Shown here: one piece after another, positions 48,401-59,909 of the stretch
Layout of the letters: every line of letters begins with the position of its first letter
Numbering within the stretch: position 1 is the stretch's first letter
Source of the DNA: Cucumis sativus
Lineage: Eukaryota; Streptophyta; Magnoliopsida; Cucurbitales; Cucurbitaceae
Assembly: GCF_000004075.3 (NCBI RefSeq)
Contig: NC_026660.2
Span: forward strand, 30,755,498 to 30,819,497
DNA length: 64,000 nt
Reading direction: 5' to 3'
Position numbers and translations under genes: made by a program
The notes under the pieces: model-generated
Seen by the model: the letters and a program-made list of their open reading frames with translations, nothing else
Databases searched by the model: none
Told to the model about the DNA's origin: nothing

Positions 48401-51285
48401 AAAGTAAAAGTACTCATCATGATACTTACAAAGTCAGCAAATTTCTGAATGGGGGCTTTAGACATCTGAGCTGTCTCAACCAAACTGATAATCTGGTTCA
48501 AAACTGCATCAGACCCTACTTTTGTTGCTCGAATGTGAAGGGCTCCATGAAAATTAATTGTACCACCAATAACGTTCAAGCTAACCTCCTTCAATACAGG
48601 TATAGATTCTCCAGTAACCATACTCTCATTAACATAACTTGAACCCCAAACAACAACACCATCCGCTGGAATTTTTGTACCAGGAAGAACCTTCAACACA
48701 TCTCCAGGTTGAATTAACAGAGCATCGATCTCCCTTTCTTCTATAAGATTCCCACCTAGAAACACAAATAAGGACCACTCAAATATATAGAAGACAGGTA
48801 ACAACTTTTCTCTGTGCTAAAAGATCTCTTAAGTTTGATTTTTTTATAATAATAATAGTGATAAAATAAAATAGAAAAGGGGGGATCTCTCCAATTTTTT
48901 CATTCCCAATATTGATCTCTCTTAAGTAACTTGATTCATGACTTCTAGATGGTTCAGGGGTCATATATCAGCAATATGCTCAACCTGGATTTTTTATTAA
49001 TGAACGCTGAAATATCTGGAATGTCATTCATTAAAATGCCCATAACCTAATAAAGAGAACTATAAATCTATTGATTCCTTAAAGTCCAAGTACCTTTATC
49101 TCGGATAAGCAGTAAAGCAGTTGCAGGAGCAAGTTCTACCAACTTCTTGATGGCATCTGATGTTTTCCCCTTGGCAAGACACTCCAAATACTTTCCCAAT
49201 AATACAAAAGTTATCAACATAGCACTTGTTTCAAAATACGTCGGAGACCAGAATCCAGTGACTGCACCATAGAGTAGTGCACAAACAGAATAGACGTAAG
49301 AGGCCGTAGTACCCAAAGCAACCAAGACATCCATGTTAGTTGAACCATTTCGAAGGGCTCTAGCAGCTGCAACATAAAAGCGCTTTCCAATGACAAATTG
49401 CACAACAGTCACCAATGCCCACTTTAACCAATCATCCATGAGGAAGGGCCCACAGCGCCAGAGTAACAATGAGTAGATTAAAGGAATGTGAGGACATATT
49501 ACTCTTTGGAGAAAGATGAGTACCTGGAAGAAACGTAACCGTGAAAATTTTCCAATATATCAGAGGAGAGGAGTTTGCTTTAAATTCAAGTTACAAGGGT
49601 TTCACAAATGTTAGGACAAAAGACCTTCCGTGGACTCAAATTAAAATTTCTGTTAGATACATGTAAACAAAGTGCCTAGTTTCTTAAATCTCTTAATAAA
49701 CTGAACTCTTCTCTTTATGTAACAATGGGATCAAATATACAAATAAGAAAATTCAAATAAAACATGATCTCAAATTATGGATTTTTTGTTATCACGTGGT
49801 GAAAGAAGTAGTTATTTGAAGTAACGCTAAGCCTAAGAACTATGGATATCAAGCATGAAAAATTGCATATTCAACTTAAGATTGGCATGTAGCCGAGAGG
49901 GAAGAAAATTCACGTACACTGAGAAACAGACTGGAGATAAAAAGCCGAAACATGTTGTTAGCCTCTTCAACATCTTTAGATGTTAACCTTGTGTAAGGGC
50001 TTGTAACATGCAGTTTAAATTTCCTGTTGCTTCTTCCCTCAATCTCATCCACTAAGGATCTGGGACCAACAACTTCTGGGTCAAAAACAATTTCAAGTCT
50101 TCCTGATGTACTGTCAAAAAGAAACCGTTTCACCCCTTTCAAGTTACTAAGTATGGCTTCCAAAAACTGTACATCAACCTCACCAGCAATGCCTGCAACC
50201 GTGAGTAAAATTTTATCTTGCTCACTGCTCTGTACAAATGAAGCTTCAAATCCAGCATCCTCAATTGCGTTAACTATATCGTCTTTACTGGTTATTGTTG
50301 GATCATATTCAACTTCTCCCAACGATGTGGCCAAAGCAACTACTGCTCTTCTAACACCGGGAAGATCTTTTAATATGCCTTCTACCGAATTCACACATGC
50401 TGCACATGTCATACCACCTATGGTAAATTGACCCACCAGTGTTCCATGCGACTTCTTTCCAACTGAAGTGGTTTCAGGTATAATCTCAGCCTCAAATCCA
50501 GCATCTTCGATTGCTTCCTTGATGTCCTCCTCCTGATTTTCTTTAACAATTAGGAAGAAAAAATTGCAATTCGGTAGCTACATATATTTTTTATACAAGT
50601 TCTTTTGGAAACTAAAATCACTTTTGATGGTCCATAGGAGACCGATAAACTCCAAATGGATAGCCAATGACAAAAGAAGTTACTGACGAATGATCTAAAC
50701 CTAAAGCCTAAGAGATTGATTCTCATTGATTTTATGGTGTCAAAACAAATAGTTGTCTCTTCTTCCCGAATTTCAATTCGTTAAATTCCACTTGCTTCTC
50801 TAACTTTCCAAAATTCTCGTCATATCCTACATAACATAACCTCATAAAACACTCTGCAATGCAACAACCTCATCCAGTTAACTAAATTTCGTCCCTACAT
50901 CATCAATCTAACATCAAACGCTATGGCCGAAAGAAGAAACCAAGATAAAAGGAAATAGAGAAACCTTAACCAAGCTGGGATCAAACACCACGTCAGCTCT
51001 GTTCTGAAGCAATGCAACGGAAGCCATCAAAACGCCATTAACGCCCCTGAGAGCAGCCTCCACGGAATTAGAACAAGCAGCGCAAGTCATCCCAGAAACT
51101 GTGACCTGAACCCTGTTCATACCATCCCGAATTTGACCCAAATTCTCTTCCTGCCTCTCGTACGAATCAAGCAAACGAACATCCTCAAGATCTTCGGGGA
51201 TGTCATCAGCCGCAGAAATAGCCGGTAGGCGACGGTCATCGGCGGCGACATGGGCCAGCTGGAGGTCTCTGAGGCCCGGCGCCAT
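45425..51285 (-). CDS. HMA7: RAN1/HMA7-type copper-transporting P1B-ATPase
   Basis: Nine exons give about 1007 residues: 51285-50965, 50532-49918, 49523-49094, 48755-48430, 47406-47348, 47240-46898, 46707-46513, 46398-46141 and 45901-45425. Two N-terminal metal-binding domains carry GMTCAAC (CxxC at about 68-71 and 150-153); a third HMA-like fold lacks the CxxC (GIAGEVD). The pump core has the actuator loop TGES (about 503-506), the ion-binding CPC (about 620-622), the phosphorylated DKTGT (about 664-668), SEHPLG with the P1B His-Pro (about 703-704), and GDGIND (about 882-887), with eight expected membrane helices. It ends LEITVE, as in RAN1. Family knowledge: RAN1 loads copper into ethylene receptors in the ER/Golgi. 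The frame opens at 51333, but the first ATG ([13 protein letters not shown]1-like) is at 51285. Confidence 0.95.
47580..47594. repeat. (TA)n microsatellite in HMA7 intron 4
   Basis: A TA run within a wider region of TATG/CATG alternation (about 47550-47612) in the roughly 1-kb intron between exons 4 and 5. Confidence 0.9.
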
Positions 51286-52529
51286 TGAAGGTCCCCCGAG
51301 CAAAAATGAAAAAGGGAAATGAAGCAGAAGCAAAAGAAAAACAAAAGAACAAAGAGAAATGAAAGAGATAAATTGGGAAAGATATTTAAGAGGATTGATT
51401 GAAATGAGGAAGGGAATGGGAGACTTTTATCCGAAGAAGAAGAGAGGTTGAGACAGCAATTTTCTAACTAAAGCAGGTGGAGGTGGTGGGACAGCATCGA
51501 GAAGGTGGTCGTGGTGGTGGTGGTGGGGAAACGATACTTTTTCTTACGTTTCCCATTTTGCCCCTTCCAACAAATTAAAATATCATTCTTGTTATTATTA
51601 TTACTACAAATTGTACTCCCTTGGCTTCTAGTACTGCCAATCCAGGCCCATCCCCTCCCTTTCACTCACTTCTTGTACTACCACGTGAAAAATAAGTTCT
51701 CATATAAATCTAATTTACACAATAATACAGTTTATTCAGTTTTCTATTTTGATAAAATAATTATTTTAATATAATTGTGTATTCAATTATCTATGGAGTT
51801 ATAGGAGCAGTCACCTTTTAATCCCTGTATTCAAATAATCGTTAGTCAATAAATTTTATATTAATGTGCATTCATTAGTAGCATGCATTGTTAATAACAT
51901 ATTTATGATAACCATAAAAGGTGAATTATGATAAGAAGATCAATTAGGTGTTAAAAGCTTTCATGTCTAATTCTTACGTCATGCAAAAATGAATAATGTC
52001 TTAAAACCAAAATTGTTAATCTAATATATATTGTAAATAGTTGAGAATGAAGATTTAAAAAAATAAAAGATTTCATATAGAATTGTAAGAATCTAAAAGT
52101 AATAAAATGGGCCTGTTTCTTGGTTTCAACGTGTTGTAACTGATGGGGATTTTTCCTGCTTGTCTTGTTGCCCATTTGGCGTTAACGCTGGTTCATTGTC
52201 TTTTCTTCCTCATATTTCTATATGAAAAAGTGAATAAAAATGTGAGAATTAAAAGAAGGACAGATTTGGCATTTAAAGATGTGTGTATTTAGTAATTGTA
52301 TCCTTGTGTAATTCCATTGTCCATTTCCTGCTTTGAGAGCAAAAAGTATGCGATATGTATACATATATCCTTGTAAACACGGTAAGGGTGTTAGATTGTC
52401 ATGGGACACGGCCGGTCATCATACTACGCTTGGCTATGTATTTGGCTATCAAAAATAGACAAAGTCCATTTAGCACACACCAACCCATTTTTGTGCCCTT
52501 CACGTGACTATTCAATCAGCGTTGTTGTT

Positions 52530-52530
<1 letters not shown>

Positions 52531-52565
<35 letters not shown>
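52531..52565. repeat. Poly(T) run of 35
   Basis: An uninterrupted T tract that follows GTTGTTGTTG. On the minus strand it is a poly(A) run, as at the 3' end of a retroposed copy, but no recognisable body is attached. Confidence 0.95.
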
Positions 52566-52571
<6 letters not shown>

Positions 52572-53178
52572 ATATTGTTATTTATTTTGTGCTCGAAGGG
52601 AGATAAATGTAATTTAGCTTATTCATAAGTATGTTTAATTAAAACATGGTTACCCGTAAATTTGTTCAATTTTAGTTCATTTATTTTCAATGTGTCTTTT
52701 TAGAAAGATTTTGTAGAGTAAAGTTGGTTGTGTTTGTTTATGCAATTGAGACAAATTTCACCATATATTTTGATCGATCAGTTAACATACTTCACTTTCG
52801 TGACAAGTTCTCTATATAATATGTGTTAATTAAGTTTTAACTTTATTAAAAAAACAACAATAGTTGATTATAATTAACTTTCACTATATGTTCACTTTGG
52901 TCAAAATGACTCATAAACATAAGTTTTTGTGACAGTGTGCACGTGTGTTAAATGGAAATTTTGAGTAAGCAAATATACATTCATTATTATATTCAAAATA
53001 TGTATTCCCACGTTGCTTGTATAGTAACGTGAATGTCTCATTTATAAAACCATACATTCATTCATAGGTTTTGGCCATAAGGGCACTCAAGTGTTAGAAG
53101 GGATGAAGAGATAGACAAGTATAAGTTTGTCGATATCTCTACACGCGCTACTATCGGGCGGACGTGGTGAAAAGAGTA

Positions 53179-53201
53179 ATATATATATATATATATATAT
53201 A
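53179..53201. repeat. (AT)n microsatellite
   Basis: About eleven AT units. Confidence 0.95.
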
Positions 53202-53287
53202 CATGCTAAACTCTGTAGTACGTGTTTTGATCAGTATACGATTTAACTAAACATTTAATCATTTGACATATTGACTAGTACGTAACT

Positions 53288-53405
53288 TGATTAGGCGTGA
53301 TACCAACACCTTACGTGAGATACGAGGTAAGAAAGCACATAGGCGATTTTATTAGGTGTGATATCAGTATGGCTTCCAAGATACAAGATAAGGAAGCAAG
53401 TGTTT
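53288..53405. repeat. Degenerate two-copy tandem repeat, about 60-base period
   Basis: Two adjacent units share the order ATTAGG(c/t)GTGATA(c/t)CA, then AGATAC(g/a)AG(g/a)TAAG(a/g)AAGCA, starting at about 53291 and 53352. The duplicated block lies inside a weak open frame (53297-53596) with no recognisable domain. Confidence 0.55.
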
Positions 53406-55083
53406 TGTCTAGACGTGTTAAAACTTCTCAATACACCACTCCTTTTGGTCGAAGTAGAACAACAATGTGCAGAGTACACATATTTTTATCAACGTTTTTT
53501 GGGTATAAATTATATAGAATACACGCAATTTTCATTGGGCATGTGAGATGTGGAAATGTGGGTATAAATATGATATTGATTATTGTAGTGTTGTGAAAAA
53601 TGGAAAATGGAGAGGTGACTGAAATTCCACTATGGATACAAACAAAAAGGAAAGAGATAATCAATGTCCACGAATATACATATATATATAAGAAGACGAT
53701 GGTGAAATTGGTTCAAATAATAGAGGAATATACTTTTGATCACTCTTCCACCACCTGGATATTTTTAGTACGTGGAACCCATATTTTTACAATTATGTCC
53801 TCTACTTTTTTTAATTTAAAGTTGGATGGGGATATAAAGTCCACAACCCCCAATTAAAGTTTGACTGAGGCATTCATTTTCACACCCTCTACCCCCAAAA
53901 TATAATTGATTCCATAACTACATCATTTTTATACTCCAAAATCTTTTAAAAAATTATCCGATATAAATAATTATTACGTTACAAAATTAAGAACAATAAT
54001 AGCTTACATGGAATAAGAGAAGAGAGGTATGTTTCATTATTGTTTTATTTTTCCTTTTTTAAAAGTTAAGGCCATGCACAAACCTTTCTTTTTTCTTTTT
54101 CTTTTTGTTAAAAGCATGGGGAATTGATTTATATATTTGAAGATACTGATGATGAAGGAAAATTAAAAGAGGAAAAGAAGTTGCTCCAAGTGGATTGGCC
54201 AACGCCGGGACCAAAATACCACCTAATTTTTACGTGTAGAAGTGGGTATATATTTCATATTTTATAATAAAATTTGACAAATAACCATTTATTGCTCTAA
54301 AGTCAGAGGTCTAAATTTTTACACTCTCTATTTACGGCAATAAAAAAGAATATTATTGACAGAAGTGACAACCATGATGTGGTGGGTAATTAACTTAGTT
54401 GTTGCCCTTAATTCTTGGTTAAAAAAGAAAACGGCTGTGATCATATCCTTGCTTCTACTTTGTTCAAATCAGAAGTGTTTTTGGTACATAAAATTTAACA
54501 TTATTTTATTTAAATATTTCTAACAAAAATCTATTTATTTAATTAACCAACTATTAATCCAAGAACTATAATTAAGCTAATTAACATAATTTTGATTAGA
54601 GGAGCCGGCCACCTACCCATTCACAAAGTCCGAAAAGGCAGTTAAAGCAGGTGATCTAAACCAACTTTTCTAAAACACACTATTATTTATAATCCTACAT
54701 TATATTAGGAGATTGAGACTCTAATCACTATCCATAATAATTTTAAATTGTGTTATATATATACATACATTTATATGTTTATATGTATGTATAATATAGT
54801 AAACTGTAAAATTTATAAATTATCGTACATACAAAAAATCAAATATAATGATTTTTGTCTTTTTGGTGTTTTTTATGTAAAATATTTTTTTTTCTTCTAA
54901 ATTTATATATTTACTTTTAGATTGTTTAATAACATAAATTTTTTATTTTAAAATAGAATTAAAGAAGTAACCCAACAAAATCGAGTTTTAGGCGGAGACT
55001 CACATCAGATGTGCAAAAAATCTAAGAAAGGTGCGAAGAAGTGTCAAAAGGGAACACCCATTGAAGTTTGCCTACAAACAGAC

Positions 55084-55127
55084 TGGGCCTTATATTGGGC
55101 TAGCTTTGTGGACCAGAATTGGGCCCA
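55084..55127 (+). promoter_or_regulatory. Cluster of site II (TGGGCY) motifs upstream of thioredoxin o
   Basis: TGGGCC at 55084-55089, TGGGCT at 55096-55101 and TGGGCCCA at 55120-55127 lie 120-165 bases before the start codon. Site II elements bind TCP factors and are common in promoters of nuclear genes for mitochondrial and ribosomal proteins. Presence of the motifs is seen directly; function is inferred. Confidence 0.55.
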
Positions 55128-55248
55128 GCAAGGCAGAGTTCCCTTTCAATTGTCATCATCGGGTTTTCTCCAATTCAGAAAACTTCACCGTTAAAGGGAA
55201 ACACGAAAGAGGGAAAAGAGTGATCCTCAATTTTGGCGAACCGGCAGA

Positions 55249-58200
55249 ATGGGAAAAAATTTAGTCCCTCACTGGCGTCTACTCCGTCGAGTTCTTGACG
55301 ACAATCGACTCCGAGCTCCATTTTGTCGCAACTATTCTACCCTCCGTTGCTCTGGAACACTTCTTGGAAGCTCGTCGTCTTCGTTGTCTTCGTTCTCCAA
55401 GTTGCTCTTCACCTCCTCCGGTTCCTCCCTTTGTCACGCGCCGGACTTTCATTTCCCAAGTGTGCATTGCCATCACTGTCGATCTCTATGCTCAGCGTCA
55501 GGTTAGCATTTCTATTTGTTTTCTTCGGTACTCAACGTTCACTGCTCGATAAACGAACCAATTGACGTAGGTCTTTTATTTATTTGTTATTATTATTAAA
55601 CCACCATAAATATTTCTTGTTCTCTGATATTTCCTGCGAATTGACTTGTTTCTGGTATGGATAAATTGCGATCTTAAAATTTTTCCTCAAATAAGTACCG
55701 AGAAACCGTTGTATTTATTCTTGCCATTTCGTTTCTAGCACAATTATTTAAAGTAGTTATCGTTAGGTTGGTTTCTTGATAATATGGGGTTCCAAGCCCA
55801 TCATTAGAGCGTCAGTCTCTAGATGGTGCCAAGCCCAATAGCATGTTTGATAGTATGAGTTCCATCTCAAAAAAATTGGCAATGAGAGGAAGGAGTAGCC
55901 CATCCATATTATATGCTGTGAATCTCCTCCTTGTTTTTTAGAACGTGGACTCTTAACATCTCAAACATTGGTGTATGCTCTTTTCGTTTTTCATTCCTTT
56001 TGGAGGTTTTTGGGATTTGAATACTGCTATTCTTTACACTTCGGCTGAAATTAAGTGAGAAACGGTTCTTCTCTATCAGGCATTTGGTGTGGATAACATT
56101 ACTTCTTTGTCAGTGACCTTATAACTTGCTATGAGTGATGATTTAGTAACGTGATTTCAGATCCTTCGAACATTATCTTGGTAAAGTCTGAAAATCTATT
56201 AAAGGAGTCACTAAGCAAAGCACGAGGTATACACCTTTAGCAATATCATTTTGGTCAATAAATTTCGTACTTTGCCTTTTTATGATGCTTAATACTGTCG
56301 GATTTTTTTCCTGGCCAAAAACATATCAGAGGAAGCTTTGCCGGCAATTTTCTACTTCACAGCTGCCTGGTGTGGCCCTTGTGAGTTCCAAACCAGTATT
56401 ACGTACATTCAATTCAATTTGTTGTTTATTGTTATTATTTTTTTCTACACAAACATTTGAACTAAACTATAGTTTTCCTGGAGTTGTTTGATGCATTATA
56501 ATTTGTATGAACTCTCAACCTGTTTTCTTTCTATATCTGCAGGCAGATTATTAGCTCCCGTGATCAAAGATTTGAGTAAGACCTATCCTGAGGTGACAAC
56601 ATATAAAATTGACATCGATCAGGTTGGTACTCAATGTTGATTGTTTCACTTTCTTGAGGCATTAAATCGACCAAAAGTACAGGGGTTGAAATCCCACCCC
56701 ATCTTCGCATATTGTTGAATTTAAAAAGGGGGAAAGAAAGAAAAAGAATGAAAGAGAATAAAGGATCAGCATTCCTTAAATTAGGCAAAATTCTTTGGAA
56801 TCATTACTCAAATGACTGTCAAGGTTTGACTGTCAATGTTGGATTTGTTTGTACTTTGTTACTGATAATATGATATATAATTAAATTTACCTTCACCAAT
56901 TAGCTTAAGTTTTTGGGTTAATTGGTAATTTAAGATGATATCAAAGTGGTGGCTTTGGGAGGTTTTATGTTGGAGCTCCTACAATGTTATTTACTCCTCT
57001 ATTAAAATTAATTTTTACTTGTTCAGCCTTTTTAAATATTTCAAGTCTACAAATGAGGGAGAGTGTTAGTGGTGTATAATTAAATTTAACTTCACTGTTG
57101 GCTTAAGCTTTTTAAGTTCCATAATCTTGTGGAATAAGGTTCAACTAATTGTTAACAGTGAGTGACGACTTTGAGAAAAGGGATTTGTAAGTTAGCAATA
57201 ATGTATTTTGCACAAGGGGAAGTCTTTCTTTGGGCCCTATTACATGAGAACATCAAACAATTGTTCAAATTGAAGGGTCGGACTCCATTGTAAGTTTGTA
57301 ACTGTATCTGCAAAGGGGCACATATGGAACAAAACAGTCAGGGTAATAGCACCTTCTGTATTGTGAACTTGAAAGGAGTTTGGTATTTTTGCAATGCCGG
57401 TTAAGTGAAGGATTAAAATATATAATCTTTGTAGATCAATGCATGTTGTGGTTCAGTGTGAACGGTTTTGTTAGAGAGTAAGAGGAGGTTTCTGAGGATT
57501 CATATTGGGTCTTTTAGTTAGAAAGGACATCGGTTTATTTCTAGCTTCTAGATGAAGTTCCTAATCAAAGGGTGTGAGCGTGTATGTATTTTTTTTAATA
57601 AATTATTATTATTATAAATAGAAAAGATGTATTTTAAAATTTGAAAGCATTCTCCCATTTTTGTCAATGCTAGAGAAGCCTATTTTAGAATACTTTATGC
57701 CTTGTAAAATATTGAATCTTTTGCGGACTTCATTTCCTGTGGTTATTGCTTTATGCTTTCACGCTTTACTGTACTGTCTTTATCATCTCTTGCACTATAA
57801 ATGGGTCATATTGAATATTGGTATTCCTTTTACAGGAAGGCCTCGAAAGGACTTTGAACGACTTAAATATTACCTCTGTGGTAAGAGTCTCAACTCTTGT
57901 AATTTACTACAGCCTTGTTATTTGTTTTGTGAATAACTCAAGAGCTCAAGCATTTCTAATTTCGTGCCTAATTTCAACCAAGGTTTACTGATTGCATTCC
58001 ACAATTTGATCTATCCGTTTACGTCTAATTTTGCTATATGATTTAATCTTGAGAGGACAAACCAATCAGATTATTTTTCTCAAGGTAATTAACTTTGTTT
58101 CTGCATTGCTTGCATTTGTCAGTTCTAACAGGTGGTAAGTGAGTACATATTTTCACTCCACTTAGAACTTTTAGATCACATTTATGACCGAGTTGAACAA

Positions 58201-58783
58201 GATCTATTCTATAGATTGTACAACTTATACTCGAGTTCTTAGAATTGTTGGATGACATTTTAGCTTTGCTTTGTTAGTTTTATCATTTATTATATACTTG
58301 GTTTCGTTCCACTTTGTTTAAGTGAAAATGAGAGGGGAGATCGGGGAAAAACCTTCAGTCACATTGGCCTTATTTGTTTGTCTTCGAAACTTACGAACAA
58401 ACACTCTTATTTTCTTATACATTTCCCCATAGCAACATTTCATCAGCTCATGTGATTTTCCTTGACTATGATGAATATGAATAGTGAATGTGGAGTGTCC
58501 AGTAATTTTAATTTTAGGTTGTTTTAAAGCGCCTCTCATTATGAACGCAGTTTTATATTAAATCCAAAAAGGTTATCGTTCAATCGACCATAAAAACTTG
58601 TCAGAATTCATTTTGTTATATTTATTTGTGTAGTAGATCAATTTATATCTCATACGCATATTTTTTGTGTTTGGCAAACAGCCAACACTTCATTTCTTTC
58701 AGGATGGCAAAGAGGCTGGTAAAATTGTGGGTGCTGATGTCGCAGGCATTAAACATATGATGGAGAAGGTTTACAAAAAATGA
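55249..58783 (+). CDS. TRXO: Thioredoxin o, mitochondrial
   Basis: Six exons, 55249-55501, 56161-56226, 56330-56380, 56543-56622, 57836-57880 and 58682-58783, give 198 residues. The first about 85 residues are Arg/Ser-rich with few acids (MGKNLVPHWRLLRRVLDD...), as in a mitochondrial presequence. The thioredoxin fold follows with IFYFTAAWCGPCRLLAPVI; the active site WCGPC is at about 120-124 and the second Cys codon is split by an intron. The conserved cis-proline is in SVPTLHFF. Family knowledge: plant Trx o reduces mitochondrial (and some nuclear) target disulfides, including TCA-cycle enzymes and alternative oxidase, and is recharged by NADPH-thioredoxin reductase. The length matches the family (about 190-200). 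Confidence 0.92.
55780..55985. mobile_element. Probable degenerate LTR-type repeat in thioredoxin intron 1
   Basis: The string order ccaagccc... gagt/gg..gtagccca... ATATTATATGCTGTGAATCTCC... AACGTGGACTCTTAACATCTCA resembles a widespread plant LTR-like repeat that ends in a 'GTGGGACT..AACA' block. The match is from memory and diverged, and no coding part, PBS or second copy is seen. Confidence 0.3.
56858..57160 (+). mobile_element. TRIM-like miniature LTR retrotransposon in thioredoxin intron 4
   Basis: Two related direct repeats (about 56858-56935 and from 57064 to about 57160) share TGTTA, TATAATTAAATTTA-CTTCAC and GGCTTAAG/TAGCTTAAG-TTTTT. The first is followed by TGATATCAAAG (56936-56946), a mutated version of the TGGTATCAGAGC initiator-Met tRNA primer-binding site. 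The second is preceded by a purine tract, ATGAGGGAGAG (about 57053-57063). Only about 130 bases lie between them and there is no coding capacity. That layout (short LTR, PBS, tiny interior, PPT, short LTR) defines TRIM elements. Confidence 0.65.
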
Positions 58784-59618
58784 CTATTTTGCTTTATCCC
58801 ATTACATAGCAGGTTGTTTACGACTTGATGACAAGTAGATTCTGAAATTCACTGTTGGTATTTAAATTTAACAGTGTTACGAAATTTGATAACCTTCATC
58901 ATAATGTGATGACCGATAAAAAGTTGTAAACAAGTTGTTCTTTCGTGCGATGATGAGAATCCTTTTGCCGAAAATGTTTAACGAGAGAATTGATACAGAA
59001 TTTTTGTGGAGTATGAAGATTTGCAATTTGATAGTTATTTAAGGCAAATTTGAGAGTTAGAGACACGGGTTTATACTCTTTTTTTGGAAGGAATTTTTTT
59101 TGTTAATTTTCATGAAATGTTACTAACCACTAGTAGTACTACGAAAAGAAAATTAAGCTAATACCATTCATTTCACTTGGCAAACGAAATTGAATACTTA
59201 CGTTAGTTATTTTGGGTGGTTGGAGGCTTTGAGCATAGCTAAGTTGAAAATAAGACATATACCGTTAGAATTAACTAAACATACTTCATTTATTTGGTTG
59301 AATTACAAATTCTGAACTTTTAAATTTCTCTCATTGAATTAGTGTAGTGTAAGAATTCATACCATTAATGTCTTATTTTTGTGTTTAAAGGCCTATAGAA
59401 TAAAAATAGAACATATACAGTTTATTTGACACAAATGAATAGATACATACCTTTATAAAGTTTGGACTTGTAAAAAATCGAAATTGAAAAATTTAATATT
59501 TTGTTACTGTTAAATACACATGTACGTCTATATTGTCTAATAAAAAGAATGTTATTTTTATTTGAATTTATTGAAAAGATAGTTGCAAAATCAATAACTA
59601 GATTCAAAATAATTAAGT

Positions 59619-59758
59619 ATATAGCAACATTTTAAAAAATTTACAAATATAGCAAAATTTGTTTAATCCATATAAGTCTATTACCAATAGACCATGTTGC
59701 AAATGTTGGTCAATCAAAAGTTTATAACCTTTATAATTTTTAAAAAATGTTATTATAT
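59619..59758. mobile_element. MITE related to the element at 26279 (copy 2)
   Basis: The left end, ATATAGCAACATTTTAAAAAATTTACAAATATAGCAAAATTT, matches the end of the 26.3-kb element. The inverted right end (ATATAATAACATTTTTTAAAAATTATA) matches the left end. The interior keeps the TAAGTCTATTACCAATAGACCATGTTG-type palindrome in shorter form. It ends about 40 bases upstream of the first site II motif of PheRS. Confidence 0.55.
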
Positions 59759-59798
59759 CCAAATTGGTGATTGGTGGTTTCAAAATCTGAAGTTATAT

Positions 59799-59840
59799 TG
59801 GGCCTTGAAGGTGTTTTAAAATCTGGGCCTAGAAAGCCCA
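59799..59840 (+). promoter_or_regulatory. Site II (TGGGCY) cluster upstream of PheRS
   Basis: TGGGCC at 59799-59804 and 59824-59829, and AGCCCA (inverse TGGGCT) at 59835-59840, lie 70-110 bases before the start codon. This is the same motif class as upstream of thioredoxin o. Confidence 0.55.
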
Positions 59841-59909
59841 GGTTGGGTCGACGGCACCTGAAAAGCGATAAGATTACGTTAGAGCAGGACGAGAAGTAGA
59901 CGGAACGAC

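Larger units (their letters stand above)
51286..55248. other. Spacer between divergent HMA7 and thioredoxin o genes
   Basis: The first 250 bases are the HMA7 leader/promoter, including a GT/GGTGGT-rich tract at about 51478-51530 (CCACCA on the gene strand). The remainder is AT-rich with a long poly(T), a TA microsatellite and an old tandem repeat. The last 170 bases hold the thioredoxin promoter with site II motifs. No other gene is supported. Confidence 0.5.
58784..59909. other. Spacer between thioredoxin o and PheRS genes
   Basis: About 1.1 kb, AT-rich, holding the thioredoxin 3' flank, a MITE-like copy (59619-59758) and the PheRS promoter with site II motifs. No coding exon is seen. Confidence 0.55.

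Noticed and set aside
51286-51333. Upstream extension of HMA7 to position 51333
   Set aside because: No ATG in the extension; the ATG at 51285 starts [10 protein letters not shown], which matches how RAN1 proteins begin.
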